Shown piece by piece: positions 8,907-17,465 of a stretch of DNA of 64,000 nucleotides. A program made the position numbers and the translations under genes. Origin of the DNA: Streptomyces sp. ISL-66 (lineage in GTDB: Bacteria > Actinomycetota > Actinomycetes > Streptomycetales > Streptomycetaceae); NCBI RefSeq assembly GCF_018614135.1, contig NZ_JAGGOW010000001.1, forward strand, positions 20,589 to 84,588. The letters are read 5' to 3'. Each line of letters opens with the position of its first letter. The first letter of the stretch is position 1. The notes under the pieces are model-generated. The model was not told the origin of the DNA. It made no database searches and saw only the letters and a list, made by a program, of their open reading frames with translations.

Positions 8907-8937
8907 ACATACGCGGGCACAGGGGGCCCGCCACACC

Positions 8938-10374
8938 ATGAGCGTTGTCACCAACACGACCACCATCGGCGCCATCGAGCTCCCGAGCCGGCGGAACACC
9001 GAGCTCCTGCTGCTCGCTTTCGCCGTGGTCATCCCGATCTTCGCCTACGCCAACGCAGGCCTGTCGATCGACGGAAAGCTGCCCCCGGGCATGCTCACCT
9101 ATGGGCTCGGCCTCGGCGTCCTGGCGGGCATCGCCCATCTCGTCGTACGGCGCTACGCCAAGTACGCCGACCCGCTGCTGCTGCCGATCGCCACGCTCCT
9201 CAACGGGCTCGGCCTGGTGCTGATCTGGCGTCTCGACCAGTCCTCGCGGCTGCAGAACCTGGCGAAGCGGTCCTTCGGCGCCTTCTCCGAGTCCGCGCCC
9301 CGGCAGATGATGTACACGGCCCTCGCGATCGCCCTGTTCGCCGGTGTCCTGGTGGTTCTCAAGGACCACCGCGTCCTGCAGCGGTTCACCTACATCTCCA
9401 TGGTCACGGCCCTGGTCCTGCTCCTGCTGCCGCTCGTTCCCGGCCTCGGCGCGGACGTCTTCGGCGCCAAGATCTGGATCCGCGTCGCCGGGTTCTCCAT
9501 CCAGCCGGGTGAGTTCGCGAAGATCGTCCTCGCGGTGTTCTTCGCCGGCTACCTGATGGTCAAGCGCGACGCCCTGGCCCTGGCCTCCCGCCGGTTCATG
9601 GGCCTCTACCTGCCGCGCGGGCGCGACCTCGGTCCGATCCTGGCGATCTGGGCGATGAGCCTGCTCATCCTGATCTTCGAGAACGACCTCGGCTCCTCGC
9701 TGCTCTTCTTCGGCATGTTCGTGATCATGCTGTACGTGGCCACCGAGCGGACCAGCTGGATCATCATCGGCCTGCTGATGTCGGTCGGCGGCGCCGTCGT
9801 GGTGGCCGGCTTCTCCAGCCACGTCGGAGCCCGGGTCAGTGCCTGGCTGGACCCGTTCGGCTGCTGGCAGCGCAGGGGCCTCGACGCCGGAGCCTGCGAG
9901 CAGATCGCCCAGTCGATCATGAGCTTCGGCTCCGGCGGGGTCCTCGGCACCGGCTGGGGACAGGGCAACTCCGACCTCATCGGCTTCGCCGCCAACTCCG
10001 ACTTCATCTTCTCCACCGTCGGCGAAGAGCTCGGGCTCGCCGGGGTCATGGCCTTCCTGCTGCTCTACGGCCTGATCATCGAGCGCGGCGTGCGCACCGC
10101 CCTCGCCGCCCGCGACCCCTTCGGCAAGCTCTTCGCGATCGGCCTCTCCGGCGCCTTCGCGCTCCAGGTCTTCGTGGTCGCCGGCGGAGTCATGGGCCTC
10201 ATCCCCCTGACCGGCATGACCATGCCCTTCCTCGCGTCCGGCGGCTCGTCCGTCCTCGCGAACTGGATCCTCATCGCCATCCTCATCCGGATCAGCGACA
10301 CCGCACGCCGCCCTGCCCCGGCCCCGGCCCCGTCCCCCGACTCCGAGATGACCCAGGTGGTCCGTCCGTCATGA
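8938..10374 (+). CDS. rodA: SEDS-family peptidoglycan glycosyltransferase (RodA/FtsW)
   Basis: A 478-residue polytopic protein with about ten hydrophobic segments, matching the SEDS family that polymerises lipid II. Recognisable blocks are IQPGEFAKI (the essential loop near residue 185), ENDLGSSLLFFG, GWGQGN and the C-terminal TGMTMPFLASGGSS. Synteny with the mycobacterial operon makes this the counterpart of RodA there; Streptomyces has several SEDS proteins, so the symbol reflects position rather than proven role. It overlaps the next gene, pbpA, by 4 bp (ATGA), implying translational coupling and a SEDS-transpeptidase pair acting in the cytoplasmic membrane. Confidence 0.93.
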   Translation: MSVVTNTTTIGAIELPSRRNTELLLLAFAVVIPIFAYANAGLSIDGKLPPGMLTYGLGLGVLAGIAHLVVRRYAKYADPLLLPIATLLNGLGLVLIWRLDQSSRLQNLAKRSFGAFSESAPRQMMYTALAIALFAGVLVVLKDHRVLQRFTYISMVTALVLLLLPLVPGLGADVFGAKIWIRVAGFSIQPGEFAKIVLAVFFAGYLMVKRDALALASRRFMGLYLPRGRDLGPILAIWAMSLLILIFENDLGSSLLFFGMFVIMLYVATERTSWIIIGLLMSVGGAVVVAGFSSHVGARVSAWLDPFGCWQRRGLDAGACEQIAQSIMSFGSGGVLGTGWGQGNSDLIGFAANSDFIFSTVGEELGLAGVMAFLLLYGLIIERGVRTALAARDPFGKLFAIGLSGAFALQVFVVAGGVMGLIPLTGMTMPFLASGGSSVLANWILIAILIRISDTARRPAPAPAPSPDSEMTQVVRPS

Positions 10375-11837
10375 ACAAGCCCCTGCGCCGCATCTCGATC
10401 TTCTGTGGGCTGCTCGTCCTGGCACTGCTCGTGCGGACCAACTGGCTCCAGTACGTCAAGGCCGAGGAGCTGAGCACCCGCAAGGAGAACCGCCGGGTCC
10501 AGATCGCCCAGTACGCCACCGAGCGCGGCAACATCATCGTCGAGGGCACGCCGATCACCGGCTCCGCGGTCACCGACGGCAGCGACTACAAGTACAAGCG
10601 CACCTACATCGACGGCACCCTCTGGTCCCCGGTGACCGGCTACGCCTCGCAGGCCTACGGCTCCACGCAGCTCGAATCCCTCGAGGACCAGATCCTGACC
10701 GGCAACGACGACCGGCTGTTCTTCGACCGCACCATCGGCATGTTCACCGGCGAGAAGAAGCAGGGCGGCAACGTCGTCACGACGCTCAACGCCGCCGCCC
10801 AGAAGGCCGCGTTCGACAAGCTCGGCGACAAGAAGGGCGCCGTCGCGGCGATCGACCCGCGCACCGGCGCCGTCCTCGCCCTCGTCAGCACCCCCTCGTA
10901 CGACCCCTCTTCCTTCGCCGGCAACTCCAAGGGCGACGAGAAGAACTGGGTCGAGCTCAAGGACAGCGAGGACAAGAAGCTGGTCAACCGCGCCCTGCGC
11001 GAGACCTACCCGCCCGGCTCCACCTTCAAGGTGGTCACCGCGGCCGCGGCCCTGGAGAACGGCATCGTCCAGGACGTCAACGCCCCGACGGACACCCCCG
11101 AGCCGTACATCCTGCCGGGCACCAAGACCCCGATGGTCAACCACGCCAACGGGTGCGAGAAGGCCAGCCTCATGAGGGCCCTCGAAGTCTCCTGCAACTC
11201 CGTCTTCGCCAACCTGGGCGACAAGGTGGGGCGGGACAACATGGTGAAGACCGCCGAGAAGTTCGGCTTCAACAACGACAAGATCGACATCCCGGTCCGC
11301 GCCTTCGCCAGCGTCTACGACAAGAAGATGAGCCCGGACGGCAACGCCCAGAGCGCCATCGGCCAGTTCAACACCGCGGCCACCCCCCTGCAGATGGCCA
11401 TGGTCACGGCCGCCATCGCCAACGACGGCAAGCTGATGAAGCCGTACATGGTCGACCAGCTGACCGCTCCGAACCTCGACGTCATCGAGAAGCACGAGCC
11501 GCAGGAGATGAGCCGGCCGGTCTCCGGGGAGAACGCGAAGAAGATCCAGGAGATGATGGTCGACGTCGTGGAGAAGGGCACCGGCGGCAACGCCAAGATC
11601 AAGGGCTCCGTCGTCGGCGGCAAGACCGGCACCGCCCAGCACGGCGAGGGCAACAAGAAGCGCCCGTACGCCTGGTTCATCTCCTACGCCGAGAACCCCG
11701 ACGGCACCTCGCCCGTCGCCGTCGCCGTGGTGATCGAGGACAGCGAGGCGAGCCGCGACGACATCAGCGGCGGTGGCCTCGCCGCCCCCGTCGCCAAGGC
11801 GGTCATGGAAGCCGTCCTGAAGACCAGCAAGGGGTGA
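10371..11837 (+). CDS. pbpA: PbpA: class B penicillin-binding protein (D,D-transpeptidase)
   Basis: A 488-residue bitopic protein with one N-terminal membrane helix (residues 9-25) and a transpeptidase domain bearing all three catalytic motifs: STFK at Ser217, SCN at Ser274 and KTG at Lys418. The short non-catalytic N-terminal region is typical of the PbpA/PBPA subgroup rather than long FtsI. It cross-links peptidoglycan outside the membrane, working with the SEDS polymerase encoded immediately upstream (4-bp overlap). In mycobacteria PbpA localisation and function depend on PknB phosphorylation, and pknB follows here. All active-site residues are intact. Confidence 0.95.
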   Translation: MNKPLRRISIFCGLLVLALLVRTNWLQYVKAEELSTRKENRRVQIAQYATERGNIIVEGTPITGSAVTDGSDYKYKRTYIDGTLWSPVTGYASQAYGSTQLESLEDQILTGNDDRLFFDRTIGMFTGEKKQGGNVVTTLNAAAQKAAFDKLGDKKGAVAAIDPRTGAVLALVSTPSYDPSSFAGNSKGDEKNWVELKDSEDKKLVNRALRETYPPGSTFKVVTAAAALENGIVQDVNAPTDTPEPYILPGTKTPMVNHANGCEKASLMRALEVSCNSVFANLGDKVGRDNMVKTAEKFGFNNDKIDIPVRAFASVYDKKMSPDGNAQSAIGQFNTAATPLQMAMVTAAIANDGKLMKPYMVDQLTAPNLDVIEKHEPQEMSRPVSGENAKKIQEMMVDVVEKGTGGNAKIKGSVVGGKTGTAQHGEGNKKRPYAWFISYAENPDGTSPVAVAVVIEDSEASRDDISGGGLAAPVAKAVMEAVLKTSKG

Positions 11838-11883
11838 CGGGCGGGACCCGGCACCACGCGAGGGCCGCAAGGGACACAAAAGG

Positions 11884-11897
11884 GTGATCCGGATCAC
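11884..11897. promoter_or_regulatory. Perfect palindrome GTGATCCGGATCAC, Crp-like
   Basis: A 14-bp perfect palindrome of the form GTGA-N6-TCAC in the 215-bp gap between pbpA and pknB, about 155 bp before the pknB start. This is the arrangement bound by Crp/Fnr-family proteins. The position suggests pknB has its own controlled promoter. The binding protein is inference only. Confidence 0.4.
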
Positions 11898-12052
11898 GTA
11901 AAACGACCGGATCCGAGCGTACGGTACCGGTCCGGTATCAGCCTGTGGTCACGAACCGATCACCGGCGATCGGCCGGTAGCCTTTGCGCGAACAGCACAC
12001 CGCCGGACCACACACGGGTGCGGTCGGGACTGACGGAGAGGGCCGCAACGTT

Positions 12053-14083
12053 ATGGAAGAGCCGCGTCGCCTCGGCGGCCGGTACGAGCTGAGCCACGTG
12101 CTCGGCCGCGGTGGCATGGCCGAGGTCTACCTCGCCCACGACACCCGGCTCGGCCGTACCGTCGCCGTCAAGACCCTGCGCGCCGACCTCGCCCGCGACC
12201 CGTCCTTCCAGGCCCGGTTCCGGCGCGAGGCCCAGTCGGCCGCATCGCTCAACCACCCGGCGATCGTCGCCGTGTACGACACCGGCGAGGACTACGTCGA
12301 CAACATCTCCATCCCGTACATCGTGATGGAGTACGTCGACGGCTCGACCCTGCGCGAACTCCTGCACTCCGGCCGCAAGCTGCTGCCGGAGCGCACCCTG
12401 GAGATGTGCATCGGCATCCTCCAGGCGCTGGAGTACTCGCACCGCGCCGGCATCGTGCACCGCGACATCAAGCCCGCCAACGTCATGCTCACCCGCACCG
12501 GCCAGGTCAAGGTCATGGACTTCGGCATCGCCCGCGCCATGGGCGACTCCGGCATGACCATGACGCAGACCGCCGCCGTCATCGGCACCGCCCAGTACCT
12601 CTCCCCGGAGCAGGCCAGGGGCGAGCAGGTCGACGCGCGCTCCGACCTCTACTCGGCCGGCTGCCTGCTGTACGAGCTCCTCGCCGTCCGGCCGCCGTTC
12701 ATCGGCGACTCCCCGGTCGCGGTCGCCTACCAGCACGTACGGGAAGAGCCCCAGCCCCCGTCGAACTTCGACTCCGAGATCACGCCCGAGATGGACGCGA
12801 TCGTGTTGAAGGCGCTGGTCAAGGACGCCGACTACCGCTACCAGTCCGCCGACGAGATGCGCGCCGACATCGAGGCCTGCCTCGACGGCCAGCCCGTCGC
12901 CGCCACCGCCGCCATGGGCGCGGCCGGCTACGGCTACCCCGACCAGGGCGGCTACGGCCACCAGGGCTACGACCAGCCGACCACCGCGCTGCGCACCGCC
13001 GACCCGGGCCAGACCTCCATGCTCCCGCCGATGCCCCCGGGCGACGGCGGATACGGGTACGGGGACCAGGCCGGCTACGACCAGGGCGGCCACGGCCGGC
13101 GCCCGCAGAAGAAGAGCAAGGCCTCCACGATCCTGCTGGTGGCCGCCGGCGTCCTCGTCCTGGTCGGCGCGATCCTCATCGGCCGCTCCCTCTTCAGCGG
13201 CGGCGCCGACAACCGGCCCATCGTGCCCAACCTCGTGGGCGAAGCCTTCGAGCAGGCCGTGAAGAGCGGCGACAACGTCGGCCTCGTCGTCCAGAAGGAC
13301 GGGGACATCGCCTGCGACGCCCAGCCCAAGGGCAGCGTCTGCGAGCAGTCCCCGGTCGAAGGCACCAAGGTCGACAAGAACTCCGTCGTCAAGGTGAAGG
13401 TCTCCACGGGCGCCGCCAAGGTCGCCGTGCCGGACGTCATCAACATCCCGATCGCCGACGCGGAGAAGGCACTGAAGGACAAGGGCTTCCAGGTCGAGAA
13501 GAAGCTCGTCGAGTCCGAGCGGTCCCCCGGCACCGTCCTCGATCAGAACCCGAAGAGCGGCGGCGAGGCCGAGAAGGGCTCGTCCGTCTCGCTGGACGTG
13601 GCCAAGGAGAAGTCCAAGGCTTCCGTGCCGGACCTGACGGGCAAGACCAAGGAGCAGGCCTCCAAGGCGCTCCAGGACGCCAAGCTGAAGCTCGGCAGCG
13701 TGACGGAGGTGGACGCGCCCCCGGGCACGGCCCCCAAGACGGTGGTCCAGCAGGACCGCGCCGTGGGCGACTCGGTCGATGTCGGCACGTCCGTCAACGT
13801 CTCCATCGCCAAGGCCGCCCCCCAGACGGTCCCGGTGCCGAACCTGGCGGGCAAGACGGTCAACCAGGCCAGGGCCGAGCTGGCCTCCAAGGGCCTGAGC
13901 TTCGGTTCGGTCACGTCGGGCCCGAACGAGGGCAAGGCGATCGTCCTGACCTCGGACCCGGCCGCCAACTCTCCGGTCGCACCGGGCACGGTGGTCAACG
14001 TGACCACCTTCGGCGGCCAGCAGAACGGCGGCAACGGCAACGGAGGCAACGGCGGCGGCTTCTTCGGAGGCCTCGGCGGTTAG
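12053..14083 (+). CDS. pknB: PknB: PASTA-domain Ser/Thr protein kinase
   Basis: A 676-residue transmembrane kinase. The kinase domain (residues 11-275) has a Gly-rich loop GRGGMAEV, Lys40, the catalytic HRDIKPAN (Asp138), the metal-binding DFG (Asp156) and an activation loop with several threonines (MTMTQTAAVIGTAQY). A Gly/Tyr/Gln-rich juxtamembrane region of about 80 residues precedes one membrane helix near residues 358-380. Outside are four PASTA repeats (about residues 390-665), which bind peptidoglycan fragments or lipid II, and a Gly/Asn tail. ATG 12053 is chosen because the kinase fold starts right after it. It is the regulator of the upstream cell-wall genes, with PstP as the opposing phosphatase. 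Confidence 0.96.
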   Translation: MEEPRRLGGRYELSHVLGRGGMAEVYLAHDTRLGRTVAVKTLRADLARDPSFQARFRREAQSAASLNHPAIVAVYDTGEDYVDNISIPYIVMEYVDGSTLRELLHSGRKLLPERTLEMCIGILQALEYSHRAGIVHRDIKPANVMLTRTGQVKVMDFGIARAMGDSGMTMTQTAAVIGTAQYLSPEQARGEQVDARSDLYSAGCLLYELLAVRPPFIGDSPVAVAYQHVREEPQPPSNFDSEITPEMDAIVLKALVKDADYRYQSADEMRADIEACLDGQPVAATAAMGAAGYGYPDQGGYGHQGYDQPTTALRTADPGQTSMLPPMPPGDGGYGYGDQAGYDQGGHGRRPQKKSKASTILLVAAGVLVLVGAILIGRSLFSGGADNRPIVPNLVGEAFEQAVKSGDNVGLVVQKDGDIACDAQPKGSVCEQSPVEGTKVDKNSVVKVKVSTGAAKVAVPDVINIPIADAEKALKDKGFQVEKKLVESERSPGTVLDQNPKSGGEAEKGSSVSLDVAKEKSKASVPDLTGKTKEQASKALQDAKLKLGSVTEVDAPPGTAPKTVVQQDRAVGDSVDVGTSVNVSIAKAAPQTVPVPNLAGKTVNQARAELASKGLSFGSVTSGPNEGKAIVLTSDPAANSPVAPGTVVNVTTFGGQQNGGNGNGGNGGGFFGGLGG

Positions 14084-14119
14084 CCATCGTAGCCACCGGC
14101 CCGCCTCGGCGAACCACGC

Positions 14120-14162
14120 AAAAGGGTCCGGCCCCTCTCGATGAGAGGGGCCGGACCCTTTT
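14120..14162 (+). terminator. Bidirectional rho-independent terminator
   Basis: A near-perfect inverted repeat with stem AAAAGGGTCCGGCCCCTCTC, 3-base loop region and the complementary arm ending in TTTT. It sits between the convergent pknB and sortase genes and can stop both transcripts. Confidence 0.9.
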
Positions 14163-14266
14163 GCCGTCCTCGGCGTCCCGCGCCGCCACAGCCCCCGCCA
14201 GGGGGCTTGAGGAGCCCATGTGACCCGTGGGCCGCGTGCGGCGCCCGCGCCGCGAGCGTCGTCCCG

Positions 14267-14983
14267 CTAGCGCAGCTCCGCCGGGGGCGTGCGCTTGTCG
14301 TCCACCTTCTCCGTGCGGACCAGTTCGCCCCACACGATGTAGCGGTACTTCGAGGTGTACACGGGCGTGCAGGTCGTCAGCGTGATGTACCGCCCCGGCG
14401 CCGTCCTCCCCGACTCCTTCGGTACGGTGCTGATCGCGTCCACGTTGTACTTCGTCGTCTGGGTCAGCTCGGCGAAGACCTTGTACACGTACCAGGTGTC
14501 CCGCGTCTCGAAGACGACCGCGTCGCCGTTCTTCAGCTTGTCGATGTTGTGGAACTTGGCCCCGTGCCCGTCCCGGTGCGCCGCCAGCGCGAAGTTGCCC
14601 GACGGGTCCCACGGCAGCGCCGAGGTGACGGGCTCCGTGTAGTACCCGGCGACCCCGTCGTTCAGGACGTCCGCGGCGGTGCCCTTCTTGACCAGCACCT
14701 CGCCGTTCTTCATCGCCGGCACGTGCAGGAAGCCGATCCCACCCTGGGTGTCCAGCGCCCCCGGCGCGGCGGGCGTCGAGGGCGTCGGTGCCGGCCGCTC
14801 CCACTGCTGGCGGACGGCGTCGCCGCGCGCCGAGGCGTCCCGGTCCGCGAGGACGTTCGTCCACCACAGCGAGTACGCCACGAACAGGCCGAGCACCAGG
14901 CCCACCGTGATCAGGAGCTCGCCCAGCAGGCTCAGGAATCCCGCGAGGAAACTGCGGCTCGGGGGCGGTGCGGCACGTGACAC
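14267..14983 (-). CDS. srtE2: Class E sortase (SrtE2-type)
   Basis: A 238-residue membrane-bound transpeptidase. An N-terminal hydrophobic anchor (about residues 15-45) is followed by a Pro/Ala linker and the sortase barrel. The catalytic cysteine is in TLTTCTP, the upstream histidine in ALAAHRDGHG, and the arginine in the SKYRYIVWG strand. Class E sortases join LAXTG-type proteins, such as chaplins, to the cell wall. It is the gene next to pknB, the position of srtE2 in S. coelicolor (SCO3849 by recollection). It follows srtE1 with a 10-bp gap in the same operon. Confidence 0.9.
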   Translation of the reverse strand: MSRAAPPPSRSFLAGFLSLLGELLITVGLVLGLFVAYSLWWTNVLADRDASARGDAVRQQWERPAPTPSTPAAPGALDTQGGIGFLHVPAMKNGEVLVKKGTAADVLNDGVAGYYTEPVTSALPWDPSGNFALAAHRDGHGAKFHNIDKLKNGDAVVFETRDTWYVYKVFAELTQTTKYNVDAISTVPKESGRTAPGRYITLTTCTPVYTSKYRYIVWGELVRTEKVDDKRTPPAELR

Positions 14984-14993
14984 TGCGGATCCT

Positions 14994-15800
14994 CTACGGG
15001 CTGTTCAGCTCGGGCGGAGCACCCTGGCTGCGGGGGCGTTCACCGGTCATCCTGCCCCATACGATCATCCGGTAGGTGCTGGTGAACTCGGGGGTGCAGG
15101 TGGTCAGGGTGATGTACCGGCCCGGGGATGTGAAGCCCGATCCCACCGGTACCGGCCGGATCACCGAAACGTTCGCCGGCGGGGTCTGCGCCAGCTGCGA
15201 GGTCATCTCGTACGTGTAGTACGCGTCCCTCGTCTCGACCACGATCTTGTCCCCCGGCACCAGCCGGTTGATGTAGCGGAACGGCTCGCCGTGCGTGTTG
15301 CGGTGGCCCGCCAGCGCGAAGTTCCCTTGGCGGTCGGCCGGCATCCCGGTCTTGAACGGCTCCTCGGCGTAGTGGCCGACGAGCCCCTTGTCGAGCACCT
15401 TCGCCTTGTTCGTCCCCTCGGCGACGGGCACCTTCACGTCCAGCTTCGGGATGTACAGGATCGCGAAGCCCTGACCCGGCTCGAAGGCCGCCACCGGCGG
15501 GGCGTCGGCCGCGGCCGGACTCCGGTCCCAGTTCTGCAGCAGCGAACCGGCGGTGTCCTTGACGGTGCGGTCCGCGAGGAGGTTCGTGTACCAGAGCTGA
15601 TAACCGACGAAGAGCAGCATCACCAGCCCCAGCGTGATGAACAGCTCCCCGGCGAGCCGGCTGAGCACCACGACCGGGCCGCCCGAGGCCGGCCGTTTGC
15701 GCCGCCGGCCCCGGCCCCGCGCACGCTTCGCGGCCTCCTGAGCTGCCCTGCGCCGCGCGGCCCGGCCCTCCGTGGACGCGGGCGGCGCGAACGTCGTCAC
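14994..15800 (-). CDS. srtE1: Class E sortase (SrtE1-type)
   Basis: A 268-residue sortase. A strongly basic cytoplasmic N-terminus (RARGRGRRRKRP, residues 27-38) precedes a membrane helix (about residues 45-70) and the catalytic domain with His in LAGHRNTHG, Cys in TLTTCTP and Arg in STYRMIVWG. It is closely related to its neighbour downstream and is probably a tandem duplicate with split duties. It overlaps the glutaminase gene by 4 bp (ATGA-type), so it is translationally coupled. Which of the two serves chaplin anchoring cannot be decided from sequence; the symbol follows gene order in S. coelicolor. Confidence 0.9.
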   Translation of the reverse strand: MTTFAPPASTEGRAARRRAAQEAAKRARGRGRRRKRPASGGPVVVLSRLAGELFITLGLVMLLFVGYQLWYTNLLADRTVKDTAGSLLQNWDRSPAAADAPPVAAFEPGQGFAILYIPKLDVKVPVAEGTNKAKVLDKGLVGHYAEEPFKTGMPADRQGNFALAGHRNTHGEPFRYINRLVPGDKIVVETRDAYYTYEMTSQLAQTPPANVSVIRPVPVGSGFTSPGRYITLTTCTPEFTSTYRMIVWGRMTGERPRSQGAPPELNSP

Positions 15801-16435
15801 GCGACGGCCTTGCCCACCACCGGGGCCAGCCCCACCGAGCGCTCCACGGCGCCCGCGTCACCGCAGCGCACCAGCCAGTTCGCGAGCATCCGGTGGCCCC
15901 ACTCGGTCAGCACCGACTCGGGGTGGAACTGCACACCCTCCACGTCGTGCTCCCGGTGGCGCAGGCCCATGATGATCCCGTCCTCGGTCCGCGCCGTGAC
16001 CTCCAGCGTGTCCGGGAGGGTCTGCGGCTCGGCGGCGAGGGAGTGGTAACGGGTCGCGGTGAACGGCGACGGCAGCCCTTCGAAGACGCCGAGGCCCTCG
16101 TGGACCACCGGCGAGGTCTTGCCGTGCAGCAGTTCCGGAGCCCGGCCCACGACGCCCCCGTAGGCGACGGCCATCGACTGCATGCCGAGGCAGACGCCGA
16201 AGACGGGTACGCCCGTGTCCGCGCAGTGGCGGACCATGTCCACGCAGATGCCGGCCTCTTCCGGGGTGCCCGGTCCCGGGGACAGCAGGACGCCGTCGAA
16301 GCCGTCCTGGGCGTGGGCGGGCTCGACCTCGTCGTTGCGCAGCACCTCGCACTCGGCACCGAGCTGGTAGAGGTACTGGACCAGGTTGAAGACAAAGCTG
16401 TCGTAGTTGTCGACAACCAGAATGCGCGCGCTCAC
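15797..16435 (-). CDS. pabA: Anthranilate/aminodeoxychorismate synthase glutaminase subunit
   Basis: A 212-residue class I glutamine amidotransferase that supplies ammonia from glutamine to a TrpE/PabB-type partner for tryptophan or folate precursor synthesis. The catalytic triad is visible: Cys in FGVCLGMQ and His plus Glu in VQFHPESV. The oxyanion loop LSPGPGTPEEAG is intact. The start is GTG 16435 (SARILVVDNYDSF, the canonical N-terminus); the longer open frame upstream has no ribosome site. No synthase subunit is encoded nearby, so pabA versus trpG is unresolved. It is embedded between a small membrane protein (4-bp overlap) and the sortases. Confidence 0.88.
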   Translation of the reverse strand: MSARILVVDNYDSFVFNLVQYLYQLGAECEVLRNDEVEPAHAQDGFDGVLLSPGPGTPEEAGICVDMVRHCADTGVPVFGVCLGMQSMAVAYGGVVGRAPELLHGKTSPVVHEGLGVFEGLPSPFTATRYHSLAAEPQTLPDTLEVTARTEDGIIMGLRHREHDVEGVQFHPESVLTEWGHRMLANWLVRCGDAGAVERSVGLAPVVGKAVA

Positions 16436-16632
16436 GGAGTGGCTCCCGATCCTTCGTCCACCGTCACATCGTTGAACGGAAGCAGCGGCTCGGCCCACGG
16501 GAAGACGTACTGGAACAGCACGAACACCACCGCGAGCACCAGTACGAGGGAGATCACCACGCGTACCCACGCGTTACCCGGCAAATGCCGCCAGATCCAG
16601 CCGTACATGCCGCCTGTGTCCTTTTCGTCCAC
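16432..16632 (-). CDS. Small single-span membrane protein
   Basis: A 66-residue protein with one central membrane helix (about residues 24-45, VVISLVLVLAVVFVLFQYVF), a Trp-containing amphipathic N-terminus and an acidic C-terminus. Its stop overlaps the glutaminase start (4 bp), so it is part of the same operon. I recognise no named family. The conserved position beside sortases and cell-division genes suggests an envelope role; this is context only. Confidence 0.7.
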   Translation of the reverse strand: MDEKDTGGMYGWIWRHLPGNAWVRVVISLVLVLAVVFVLFQYVFPWAEPLLPFNDVTVDEGSGATP

Positions 16633-16697
16633 GATCGTTCAACGCACCGCGGGGGCGGTACGTCCACAGCCTAAAGCCACCCGGCCGGCGCGGAGGG

Positions 16698-17465
16698 TCA
16701 CCTTGCCAAACCCTCCGGCCCGCCCTCCGCGACGGTCCGCGTCCGGGTCAGCTCGGCCCAGACCACGAGCCGGTGGCTGTGGCCCCATTCCGGGTCGCAG
16801 GTGGTCAGTGTGAGGTAGCTGCCGGAAGAGGTGAAGGGGGAGCGCACCGGCACCGGGTCGACCACGCCGACCTCGGTGGGCAGCGTGCGCAGCGGTTCGG
16901 CGCGGACCGTGTACGTGTACCAGGTGGTCGCGTCCTTGAGGATGACGGCGTCCCCGGGCCGCAGCTCCGGAACGTCCTTGAAGGGGTCGCCGTACGTGCG
17001 GCGGTGGCCGGCGACCGCGAAGTTCCCGGTGCCTCCGGGCCGGGCCGTGCCCGGGTAGTGGCCGAGGCCCTTCTTCAGCAGCTCGGTGCCGGTGCCCTCC
17101 AGGACCGGTTTGTTCCAGTCCGGCCCGAAGCGCGGGACGTACATCTCGGCGAAGGCCCGGCCGGGCGGGTAGTCGGCGGGCCGCGCGGGCGACGCGGGGA
17201 CCGCCGGTCCCCCGGGGGCCGCCCCTGCCTCCGGGGCCGCGGGGGCGGGCGGCGGCCGGGCGGCCGCGGGCGCCGCCGCCCAGCGGTCGCGCATGCGGGC
17301 CATCTCGCCGTCCATGGCCAGGTCGGCCTTGACCCCGGTCCACAGCAGCACGTAGGCCACGAAGAGCAGGATCAGCGACCCGGCGGTCAGGGACACCTCG
17401 CTGAACGTCCGTACCAGCAGGCGCAGTACGACGTCACGGGGTGGCGGGCTCCAGCGGCTTCGCAT
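16698..17465 (-). CDS. Class E sortase, third paralogue
   Basis: A 255-residue sortase-like protein with a membrane anchor at about residues 25-48, a long Ala/Pro-rich linker (residues 65-100) and the catalytic core with His in VAGHRRTYG, Cys in TLTTCDP and Arg in SHRLVVWAEL. All three key residues are present, so it should be active. It is more divergent than the neighbouring pair (TLTTCDPEWG rather than TLTTCTP). Its 5' end overlaps the 3' end of the DUF881 gene by 32 bp. Substrates are not encoded nearby. Confidence 0.88.
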   Translation of the reverse strand: MRSRWSPPPRDVVLRLLVRTFSEVSLTAGSLILLFVAYVLLWTGVKADLAMDGEMARMRDRWAAAPAAARPPPAPAAPEAGAAPGGPAVPASPARPADYPPGRAFAEMYVPRFGPDWNKPVLEGTGTELLKKGLGHYPGTARPGGTGNFAVAGHRRTYGDPFKDVPELRPGDAVILKDATTWYTYTVRAEPLRTLPTEVGVVDPVPVRSPFTSSGSYLTLTTCDPEWGHSHRLVVWAELTRTRTVAEGGPEGLAR

